Below are positions 1-5,545 of a stretch of DNA of 9,574 bases, one piece after another. Under the pieces are notes generated by a model that had not been told where the DNA came from, made no database searches, and worked only from the letters and a program-made list of their open reading frames with translations. Every line of letters starts with the position of its first letter. The first letter of the stretch is position 1. The stretch spans positions 1 through 9,574 of the forward strand of contig JAGWYI010000118.1 of NCBI GenBank assembly GCA_018969455.1, given 5' to 3'. The stretch comes from Bacteroidota bacterium. GTDB lineage: Bacteria > Bacteroidota > Bacteroidia > Chitinophagales > Saprospiraceae. A program made the position numbers and the translations under genes.

Positions 1-19
1 ATTCTGGGAAATCCAGAAT
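1..19. repeat. Short perfect hairpin at the window edge
   Basis: ATTCTGG (1-7) and CCAGAAT (13-19) are perfect inverted repeats around a 5-base loop. The hairpin lies 138 bases beyond the stop of the minus-strand gene at 157-747. It could be a terminator for that transcript, but any T-tract on the minus strand would fall outside the window. On the plus strand it is followed only by a weak T-rich stretch (CGCCTTTTG), so it could also end a plus-strand gene to the left. The stem is short and the function is uncertain. The rest of 1-156 is A/T-rich and shows nothing else. Confidence 0.3.
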
Positions 20-156
20 CGCCTTTTGTTCGATTACTTCATGAGCCAATAAAAATTTATGTTATTCGCTATTATTTCTCGAAATTCATTCCTTTTCGTC
101 TTCAAATAGCGCCTAATCCAACAAAAATTTGTTTTTAAGGGCTCTAAGAAACTGTT

Positions 157-747
157 TTAAAACCTGCGCAAAATATTTAAGCGCACCGAATTGTTAAAAT
201 TGTTTATCCCTGTTGAAAAAGAATAAAAATCGGGGCCTTTTTTAACAAAAGTACTGTTTAAGGTGCCATATATGCCTGGTTGAATTTCAATGTTCATCGC
301 CCAAAAATTGTTAAATTGATGTTGCAATCCAAAGACATAACCCAAACCCAGTATCACGTTTAAAAACTCATTATCTGAAGGGATGCTGGAAAAACCAGTC
401 TGGATTGTAGTTGAGCATTGTGGCCCGAAATAATACCACAGCTTCTCGTCGAGTTGCCGACGTTTCTCCTTTCCAAATCCGATGCCTAATAAAGTTGAAA
501 CCCGATTTTGATTCCCTTTTCTAAACAAGGCATCTAAATTACCGGTGAAAAAGTTGAGTCGAAAAAATTCGTTCATTTTCCTTTCTTTTTTGTAAAAAGC
601 TGAAAATGAACTGGAACCTGTTAGGTTCAGACTGGTGAATCCCAATCCAACCTCTTTGTGACCCACAAATTCCTGAGCATGTATTCCTGAAATCAGAAAT
701 GTAAAAAAAATCAAACAAAAAGTGATTTTAAAGGTGTGTGTGAACAT
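157..747 (-). CDS. Hypothetical secreted protein, probable small outer-membrane beta-barrel
   Basis: This 196-residue protein belongs to no family I can name with confidence. Residues 1-24 form a signal peptide: a short N-region with one Lys, a hydrophobic core (ITFCLIFFTFLISGI), and a likely cut after Ala24 (HA|QE), a common Bacteroidota pattern. The mature part has many short alternating hydrophobic/polar stretches rich in Phe, Tyr and Gly (for example GLGFTSLNLTG near 35-45, a FRLNFFTG strand near 62-69, and LGLGYVFGLQHQF near 133-145). It ends SVRLNILRRF, a beta-strand-like segment closing on phenylalanine, which is the usual C-terminal signal of Bam-inserted barrels. I infer an outer-membrane barrel of about eight strands; a soluble periplasmic beta-protein is the alternative. 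The start is the only good Met before the signal peptide, and the stop is TAA at 157-159. The next gene on the same strand ends 154 bases upstream, so it probably has its own promoter. Confidence 0.72.
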   Translation of the reverse strand: MFTHTFKITFCLIFFTFLISGIHAQEFVGHKEVGLGFTSLNLTGSSSFSAFYKKERKMNEFFRLNFFTGNLDALFRKGNQNRVSTLLGIGFGKEKRRQLDEKLWYYFGPQCSTTIQTGFSSIPSDNEFLNVILGLGYVFGLQHQFNNFWAMNIEIQPGIYGTLNSTFVKKGPDFYSFSTGINNFNNSVRLNILRRF

Positions 748-852
748 ACGAATTTAATTTGGGTAAAACGAAAAATGTGTTTCCAACACGAAATTAATAA
801 TTAAAAGGTTGGCCATTTCCTTAAATTTTATTTTCTGCTGGCATGAACCAAA

Positions 853-860
853 CGCATGCG
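853..860. promoter_or_regulatory. CGCATGCG palindrome in intergenic spacer
   Basis: An 8-bp perfect palindrome lies in the 154-bp spacer between the outer-membrane protein gene and the Gfo/Idh/MocA gene. It is followed by more small palindromes (GTATAC, ACATGT). The same octamer occurs at 5339-5346 in the other large spacer. It could be an operator-like site, but nothing beyond the palindrome and its intergenic position supports that. No terminator is evident in 748-901. Confidence 0.2.
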
Positions 861-901
861 AGTATACATGTGCTGTGGGCGTAACATTTGTTTAACACGG
901 T

Positions 902-2053
902 TTAAAATGTCAACCATTTTTGATCACTTTTACCGCTTTCAATGACCCTTTCAATAAAACGCATGCCTCTTACACCGTCTGAAACACTTGGAAAATCGGC
1001 GAAAACAGGATCGGGGGTTTTACCATCCTGATGTGCCCGTACGCAAATCGCAAAATTGCGGTAAATGTTGGCAAACGCTTCCAGATATCCCTCCGGGTGC
1101 CCGGCAGGTATTCGGAAATGGGCAAGGGTTTCAGGATATAGGTTTCCAACTCCGGTACGATATACCTGAGTTGCCTGATCCAACCATTTTACCAATAAAG
1201 TATTGGGTTCCATTTGCCGCCATTCAAGGCCTCCTTTTTCTCCATAAACCCGGATATTCAGGTTATTTTCTTCCCCAGCAGCAATTTGGCTGGCATGAAG
1301 AATGCCTTTTGCGCCGTTGTTGAAGCGAAGCAGCACATTTCCGTCATCATCCAGTTTTCGGCCAGGAACAAAAATGCTAATGTCTGCACAAAGTGCTGTT
1401 ATTCTTAAGCCCGTAATATACTCGGCCAGGTTTTCTGCATGGGTTCCAATGTCACCCATCGCACCGGCAATACCACTTTTGCTTGGATCGGTACGCCAGG
1501 CAGCCTGCTTTTGCCCCGATTCCTCCAAAAATGTACTCAACCACCCTTGAGGATATTCCACAACCACCTTTCTTATTGAACCAATTTCACCCTCCCGGAT
1601 CATCCTGCGGGCCTGTTTTACCATGGGGTAGCCGGTGTAATTATGCGTTAAAGCAAAGACCAACCCGGTCGAATCCACCAATTTTTCCAGTATCTCGGCT
1701 TCTTCCAGGTTAAATGCCAGTGGTTTGTCGCATATTACATGAAAACCGTTCTCTAATGCCAATTTCGCCGGTGCAAAATGAACATGATTGGGTGTCACGA
1801 TGCTCAGCGCCTGCATACGTTCGGCCTCAGGCAGGGCTTTTTCTGTACGAATCATGGTTTCAAAATCGGGGTATACCCGATTTTCAGGCAATCCAAGGAT
1901 GGCGCCTGAAGTTCTTGATTTTTCTGGATCGCTGCTAAAAGCGCCACATACAAGTTCCAATTCGCCATCCAACGCAGCAGCCATTCGGTGCACATTGCCT
2001 ATAAAGGCGCCAGTGCCACCGCCGACCATTCCAAAGCGTACTTTTTGCTTCAT
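902..2053 (-). CDS. Gfo/Idh/MocA-family NAD(P)-dependent oxidoreductase
   Basis: This 383-residue cytoplasmic dehydrogenase probably acts on a sugar, inositol or related polyol; the substrate cannot be read from the sequence. The N-terminal Rossmann fold carries a glycine-rich loop GGGTGAFIG (11-19) followed by VHR, and VTPNH (86-90). CDKPL (108-112) is a variant of the family's EKP motif, with Lys110 as the conserved cofactor/catalytic lysine. The C-terminal domain contains AWRTDPSKSG (185-194) and GDIGTH (200-205), where Asp201 and His205 sit at the usual catalytic positions. Length is typical for the family. The GGGxGAFIG, THNYTGYPM and IPAGHPEGYLEAF (315-327) motifs match, from memory, a distinct subfamily usually annotated only as Gfo/Idh/MocA oxidoreductase. 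I start at ATG 2053 (MKQKVRFGMVGGG) because family members begin just before the Rossmann strand; the ATG at 2095 would add 14 residues with no family counterpart. It is transcribed away from gabD with a 149-bp spacer. Family assignment is firm; function is not. Confidence 0.93.
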   Translation of the reverse strand: MKQKVRFGMVGGGTGAFIGNVHRMAAALDGELELVCGAFSSDPEKSRTSGAILGLPENRVYPDFETMIRTEKALPEAERMQALSIVTPNHVHFAPAKLALENGFHVICDKPLAFNLEEAEILEKLVDSTGLVFALTHNYTGYPMVKQARRMIREGEIGSIRKVVVEYPQGWLSTFLEESGQKQAAWRTDPSKSGIAGAMGDIGTHAENLAEYITGLRITALCADISIFVPGRKLDDDGNVLLRFNNGAKGILHASQIAAGEENNLNIRVYGEKGGLEWRQMEPNTLLVKWLDQATQVYRTGVGNLYPETLAHFRIPAGHPEGYLEAFANIYRNFAICVRAHQDGKTPDPVFADFPSVSDGVRGMRFIERVIESGKSDQKWLTF

Positions 2054-2202
2054 GCTACAACATTTTTTGTGGGCAATAATACTCGAAATTTCCAAAGCAT
2101 ACAGCTATATTCTTCAATTTTATAGTGTTCTTGAAACACGCCTATATGCCTGCAACATTAAGCCATATTAATTTGTTCTTTTGGCTTTATCATCTGTTTT
2201 CC
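2054..2202. promoter_or_regulatory. Divergent intergenic region holding two promoters
   Basis: The 149 bp between the Gfo/Idh/MocA gene (leftward) and gabD (rightward) must hold the promoters of both genes. It is A/T-rich. I see no full match to the Bacteroidota promoter pattern (TTTG about 20 bases before TAnnTTTG). The nearest plus-strand box is TTAATTTG at 2168-2175, one mismatch from TAnnTTTG and 27 bases before the gabD ATG, but no TTTG lies at the right distance upstream. Neither start codon has a clear Shine-Dalgarno sequence. Co-regulation of the two genes is possible but not shown. Confidence 0.4.
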
Positions 2203-3654
2203 ATGCTAAATCTGAAAGACGCAGCCCTTCTCCGTCACCAGGCCTTTATCAATGGGGTCTGGGTGAGCGCCCATCCTGCACATACTTTTCCGGTAATCAA
2301 TCCGGCAACCCAGGAACCAATTGCCTTGGTTGCCGATTGTGCCGAGGAAGAAACCCGGCAAGCCATCCTTGCAGCGCAGGCAGCACTGCCCAATTGGCGT
2401 TCCAAAACGGCCCTCTACCGGGCACAACTCTTGCTTCGCTGGCGCGATTTAATCCTCGAAAATCTGGATGATCTGGCATATTTGCTCACCCTCGAACAGG
2501 GAAAGCCCCTCACCGAAGCAAAAGCGGAAATTAAATATGGGGCTTCCTTCATCGACTGGTTTGCCGCTGAAGGCCAACGAATTTATGGCGACATCATCCC
2601 AGCTCAAACGCCCGGGTTGCGATTGCTTGTTACAAAACAACCCGTTGGTGTGGTTGGAGCTATTACCCCCTGGAATTTCCCGGTTGCCATGGTTACCCGA
2701 AAAGTGGCACCCGCACTCGCAGCAGCCTGTACAGTTATTTTGAAACCTTCTGAAGAAACACCACTTTCGGCCTTGGCTTTGGCCGAATTGGCCCATAGAG
2801 CAGGCATACCCTCCGGTGTTTTAAACGTGGTTACAGGAAAAAATCCCGAAGCAATTGGTAAAACGCTTACCGAAAGCCCTCTGGTACGTAAATTATCCTT
2901 TACCGGAAGTACCGCCGTTGGAAAACACTTGCTCCAGCAATGTGCCAACACCGTTAAAAAAGTTTCCCTGGAACTGGGCGGTAACGCACCTTTTATTGTA
3001 TTCGATGATGCTGATCTGGACGATGCTGTGCAGGGCGCTATCCAATCGAAATTCAGAAATGCCGGTCAAACTTGCGTTTGTGCCAACAGATTTTTTGTTC
3101 AAAAAAACATTTATCCCGCCTTTTTGGAAAAATTAACCGAGTCCGCACGTCAACTCAAGCTGGGAGATGGCTGCGAACCCAACACCCAAATCGGACCTCT
3201 GATTAACCAAAAGGCACTCCTTAAAATTACAAATCTGGTTTCAGATGCCACCCAAAAAGGGGCCAAGATTCATACAGGCGGCAATCCACTAACCGGCTTT
3301 TTTTTCGAGCCTACTGTTCTGTCTGACATCACTTCAGACATGGAAATTTACAACACGGAAATTTTCGGACCTGTTGCAGCCATATCGGTATTTGACACAG
3401 AAGCGGATGTTATCCAACGTGCCAACGATACAACTTACGGCCTTGCGGCTTATTTCTATGGCCGGGACATAGGACGCGTTTTCCGGGTTGCTGAAGCGCT
3501 CGAATATGGAATGGTGGGTGTAAATATTGGAGTGATCGGTACCGCTGCAGCCCCATTTGGAGGTATGAAGGAAAGCGGAATAGGCAGAGAGGGATCTAAA
3601 TACGGAATTGATGGGTTTCTGGAAATAAAATATACTTGTATCGCAGGTGTATAA
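2203..3654 (+). CDS. gabD: Succinate-semialdehyde dehydrogenase, GabD type
   Basis: This cytoplasmic enzyme oxidises succinate semialdehyde to succinate, the last step of GABA degradation. It may also accept glutarate semialdehyde. The 483 residues match E. coli GabD (482) almost end to end. Visible motifs are ITPWNFP (154-160, oxyanion Asn158), the cofactor loop KPSEETP (181-187), FTGSTAVG (233-240), LELGG with general base Glu257, NAGQTC with catalytic Cys291, and EIFGP (386-390). Arg166 and Arg285 align with the substrate-carboxylate arginines of human SSADH. Cys293 follows Cys291 as in the CVC motif of SSADH enzymes. Two positions differ: Glu184 replaces the Ser of the NADP-preferring E. 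coli enzyme, pointing to NAD use, and Gly446 replaces the usual substrate-binding Ser. The start at 2203 gives MLNLKDAALLRHQAFINGVW, which aligns with the E. coli N-terminus; the ATG at 2125 would add 26 mostly hydrophobic residues foreign to the family. No GABA transaminase or transporter gene is adjacent, so it stands alone and converges on the pseudouridine synthase gene. Confidence 0.95.
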   Translation: MLNLKDAALLRHQAFINGVWVSAHPAHTFPVINPATQEPIALVADCAEEETRQAILAAQAALPNWRSKTALYRAQLLLRWRDLILENLDDLAYLLTLEQGKPLTEAKAEIKYGASFIDWFAAEGQRIYGDIIPAQTPGLRLLVTKQPVGVVGAITPWNFPVAMVTRKVAPALAAACTVILKPSEETPLSALALAELAHRAGIPSGVLNVVTGKNPEAIGKTLTESPLVRKLSFTGSTAVGKHLLQQCANTVKKVSLELGGNAPFIVFDDADLDDAVQGAIQSKFRNAGQTCVCANRFFVQKNIYPAFLEKLTESARQLKLGDGCEPNTQIGPLINQKALLKITNLVSDATQKGAKIHTGGNPLTGFFFEPTVLSDITSDMEIYNTEIFGPVAAISVFDTEADVIQRANDTTYGLAAYFYGRDIGRVFRVAEALEYGMVGVNIGVIGTAAAPFGGMKESGIGREGSKYGIDGFLEIKYTCIAGV

Positions 3655-3659
3655 GGCAA

Positions 3660-3690
3660 ACATGCGCCGCATATGTAATACGGCGCATGT
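3660..3690. terminator. GC-rich hairpin after gabD, candidate bidirectional terminator
   Basis: ACATGCGCCG (3660-3669) and CGGCGCATGT (3681-3690) form a perfect 10-bp stem with an 11-base loop, starting 5 bases after the gabD stop. The stem is GC-rich and sits between convergent genes, which suits transcription termination or protection of the mRNA 3' end. A proper T-tract is missing on both sides: ATACTTTACA follows on the plus strand, and TTGCC follows shortly after on the minus strand. It is therefore not a textbook Rho-independent terminator. Confidence 0.55.
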
Positions 3691-3706
3691 ATACTTTACA
3701 CAACCA

Positions 3707-3767
3707 GATTTTGTGCATACCGATCTTTATAAATCAGCGAAATCCATCCTGATTTATCCACAAAATC
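3707..3767. repeat. Two nested 9-bp inverted repeats between convergent genes
   Basis: The outer arms are GATTTTGTG (3707-3715) and CACAAAATC (3759-3767). The inner arms are ATAAATCAG (3729-3737) and CTGATTTAT (3749-3757), with an 11-base loop. The two right-hand arms are separated by one base, so both stems can form together as one long hairpin with a 13-base bulge on the left. The structure can form in RNA from either strand. It lies just downstream of gabD and of the pseudouridine synthase gene, so a 3'-end or termination role is the simplest reading. There is no T-tract. Confidence 0.5.
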
Positions 3768-3790
3768 CGGCGAATCCTGGTATAAAACAA

Positions 3791-5182
3791 TCAAACATCA
3801 AATTCTTCCAACCCATCCGGGTCTAAATCATTTTGGTTTTCATCCAATGTATCCAGATCCATTCCTGGTTTTTTACCGCTCGAGGGATGCCCGGTAAAGT
3901 GCTTAAGCATAACTATTTCTCTTTGTGTCAACTCCCGGAATTGACCCCTTGGCAAGTCCTTTTTCGACAATCCAGCGAAATAAAAGCGATCCAATTTTCG
4001 CACCTCATATCCAAGTGCCTCAAAAAGGCGCCGGATAACCCGGTTGCGTCCGGAAGAAATTTCAACTTCTATTACATCGCGTTCCGGATGATCTTCCGAA
4101 AAACGAATCCAGTTCACCTCCATCAAGCCGTCATCGAGCATTACCCCTTCGTTCCGTATCATTTCTTCGTCACGTTGCGTCAGGGACCGATTCAAACCGA
4201 CCCGGTATTGTTTTAGAACATTGTGGCTTGGGTGTGACAGTTTTTGAGCCAGATCTCCATCGTTGGTTATCAAGATCAAACCCGTGGTATCGCGGTCAAG
4301 GCGACCAACTGGATACAAACGCTCGGGGAAACTGCTGTCAACTATGTCAATGACGGTGGTGCGACCCCGATCATCATCGGTGGTTGTGATCACATTTTTC
4401 GGTTTATTCAACAATACATAAACCAAACGTTCCTGTATGGTTACCGGATTCCCCTGGCAAGTAACTACATCACCCAATTGAAAACGGTAGTAGGGTTCTG
4501 TCTTTACCTCACCATTAACGGTTACCAGCCCTTGTTCGATCAACTCTACCGCTTTTCTCCGGGAAGAAACGCCGCAATGGGCCAAATATTTGTTCAAGGG
4601 CATGCCTTCGCCGCTTGGCAAACCTGGTTTTGGTTTCTGATCTACGATAAACTCATCTCTACGCGGCTTTTTGTTGAAAGGCTTTTTAAAACCGCCTCCG
4701 CCGCCTTTGTTGAAAGGTCGGCGGTCTCCGCCACCTCGAAAATCGCGTTGCCCTTCATTGTATGGCCGGTTGCGATCCCGGTTGTACGGCCGATCCTGGT
4801 TGGAATCCCGGTTGCGATCCCGGTTGTAGTCGGGATTGTATGGACGATCCTGGTTGCGATCCCGGTTGTACGGCCGATCCTGGTTGGAATCCCGGTTGCG
4901 ATCCCGGTTGTAGTCGGGATTGTACGGACGATCCTGGTTGCGATCCCGGTTATACGGACGATCCTGGTTGGAATCCCGGTTGCGATCCCGGTTGTAGTCG
5001 GGATTGTACGGACGTCGATTGAACCCACCTTCTTGATCCCGTTCACGGTTTTGGTCGGTTTCATCTGGGGTTTTCCGTTCAAAGTTTTCCTCTGAATCGT
5101 CACTAATTGGTTTTGACCGCTCTTTCAGCGGAGAACCCTGGTCCGTTTTGGTAATACGCGGACGTTTTTTCTTTTCTTCCAT
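3791..5182 (-). CDS. rluB: rRNA pseudouridine synthase, RsuA/RluB family, with low-complexity N-terminal extension
   Basis: This enzyme isomerises a uridine in ribosomal RNA to pseudouridine; the closest type is RluB (23S rRNA, helix 90-92 region). Of 463 residues, about 190-430 are the enzyme. An S4 RNA-binding domain starts at MPLNKYLAHCGVSSRRKA (194-211). The catalytic domain has LLNKPKNV (257-264), GRLDRDTTGL (293-302) with catalytic Asp296, TNDGDLAQKLSHPS (306-319) and GRNRVIRRLFEALGY (378-392). Residues 1-190 form a disordered, Arg/Asn/Asp/Gln-rich extension with three tandem 28-residue units (58-139), then a Gly/Arg-rich patch (149-175) resembling an RGG box. The C-terminal tail (440-463) is acidic. 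E. coli RluB is about 290 residues and has a charged tail at its other end. Long N-terminal extensions of this kind are, to my knowledge, common in Bacteroidota homologues. Subfamily RluB is favoured over RsuA/RluE/RluF but not proven. It is transcribed alone, converging on gabD. Confidence 0.9.
   Translation of the reverse strand: MEEKKKRPRITKTDQGSPLKERSKPISDDSEENFERKTPDETDQNRERDQEGGFNRRPYNPDYNRDRNRDSNQDRPYNRDRNQDRPYNPDYNRDRNRDSNQDRPYNRDRNQDRPYNPDYNRDRNRDSNQDRPYNRDRNRPYNEGQRDFRGGGDRRPFNKGGGGGFKKPFNKKPRRDEFIVDQKPKPGLPSGEGMPLNKYLAHCGVSSRRKAVELIEQGLVTVNGEVKTEPYYRFQLGDVVTCQGNPVTIQERLVYVLLNKPKNVITTTDDDRGRTTVIDIVDSSFPERLYPVGRLDRDTTGLILITNDGDLAQKLSHPSHNVLKQYRVGLNRSLTQRDEEMIRNEGVMLDDGLMEVNWIRFSEDHPERDVIEVEISSGRNRVIRRLFEALGYEVRKLDRFYFAGLSKKDLPRGQFRELTQREIVMLKHFTGHPSSGKKPGMDLDTLDENQNDLDPDGLEEFDV
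4766..5011 (-). repeat. 84-bp tandem repeat (about 3 copies) inside the pseudouridine synthase gene
   Basis: Three direct repeats occupy 4928-5011, 4844-4927 and 4766-4843; the last is 6 bases short. The period is 84 bp, exactly 28 codons, so gain or loss of a unit keeps the frame. The full copies differ at only about three positions, which indicates recent duplication. Each unit is itself built from smaller pieces coding NRDRN, NQDRPYN and NPDY. The high identity and codon-multiple period explain why long open frames also appear on the opposite strand here. Confidence 0.93.
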
Positions 5183-5222
5183 GAAAAATAAGGCAGGTTA
5201 TGTTGCTGATTGTTTTGATTTG

Positions 5223-5252
5223 CAAAGTTCCGGGTTTTTGGGTTGTTTCAAT
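5223..5252 (-). promoter_or_regulatory. Weak candidate promoter for the pseudouridine synthase gene
   Basis: Read on the minus strand, ATTG (5252-5249) is followed after 18 bases by GAACTTTG (5230-5223), 40 bases before the ATG. The Bacteroidota pattern is TTTG, 19-21 bases, TAnnTTTG. The -7 box has one mismatch (G for T), the -33 box has one mismatch, and the spacing is one base short. Position is reasonable, but the match is weak. Confidence 0.22.
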
Positions 5253-5338
5253 CAAGGACTTGACATTATTTTTAGATTATTTTAAACAAATCAAACAGGG
5301 TTTGAAACCGCTTAGCGCAAATTATCTAAAATCAACAT

Positions 5339-5346
5339 CGCATGCG
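5339..5346. promoter_or_regulatory. Second CGCATGCG palindrome in intergenic DNA
   Basis: The octamer is identical to the one at 853-860 and also lies outside any gene. The downstream bases (TAATCTTGTGTGCG) share only scattered matches with the first site. A protein-binding role is conjecture. Confidence 0.2.
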
Positions 5347-5483
5347 TAATCTTGTGTGCGAAACATGCAGCAATTGGGATGCCAAACCCGACTGAGAAAT
5401 GTTAGCGTTGGCAATTTTGTATTTTTTTTATAATTAGTTGATATTAAACATGTAAGAATTTCGTAGGTGAGATTCGGTTTTTT

Positions 5484-5526
5484 AAAAGAAAAATCCCGAT
5501 ATACCTGTTTAGGGGCATATCGGGAT
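5484..5526 (-). terminator. Rho-independent terminator of the adhesin gene
   Basis: On the minus strand, ATCCCGATAT (5526-5517) pairs perfectly with ATATCGGGAT (5502-5493) around a 14-base loop. It is followed at once by TTTTCTTTT (5492-5484). The stem begins 19 bases after the adhesin stop codon. A perfect 10-bp stem with a T-tract on the correct strand is a classical intrinsic terminator, and it separates the adhesin transcript from the pseudouridine synthase gene. Confidence 0.88.
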
Positions 5527-5545
5527 CAGACAATTCAAGCAGCAA

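Larger units (their letters stand above)
5183..5545. other. 363-bp non-coding spacer between the adhesin and pseudouridine synthase genes
   Basis: I find no gene here. It holds the terminator of the adhesin gene (5484-5526), the leader and promoter of the pseudouridine synthase gene (about 5183-5260), and an A/T-rich middle part. That middle part contains the palindrome CGCATGCG (5339-5346) and a run of T at 5420-5430. A 17-codon frame at 5342-5395 (plus strand) encodes a peptide with a CxxC motif, but it has no support beyond its start and stop. Confidence 0.6.

Noticed and set aside
120..136. AACAAA/TTTGTT inverted repeat after the outer-membrane protein gene as a terminator
   Set aside because: The stem is six A/T pairs with a two-base gap, too weak and easily found by chance in A/T-rich DNA.
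2054..2095. Upstream ATG of the oxidoreductase giving a 397-residue protein
   Set aside because: The additional 14 residues (with CC) have no counterpart before the Rossmann strand in this family; ATG 2053 starts directly before it.
2125..2202. Upstream ATG of gabD adding a 26-residue hydrophobic N-terminus that could look like a membrane anchor or signal
   Set aside because: GabD is cytoplasmic, and the protein from ATG 2203 aligns with the E. coli N-terminus. The upstream bases are better read as leader and promoter.
4766..5011. CRISPR array or mobile-element signature
   Set aside because: The repeats are contiguous with no unique spacers, code in frame, and have no flanking terminal repeats.
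4244..5103. Long open frames on both strands over the pseudouridine synthase repeat, including a Cys/Asp/Gly-rich repetitive peptide on the plus strand
   Set aside because: They overlap a gene with clear S4 and catalytic motifs. An 84-bp period divisible by three keeps any stop-free frame open through all copies, so these are by-products of the repeat.
5342..5395. 17-codon plus-strand frame with a CxxC motif in the large spacer
   Set aside because: It is too short and isolated, and chance frames of this length are common.
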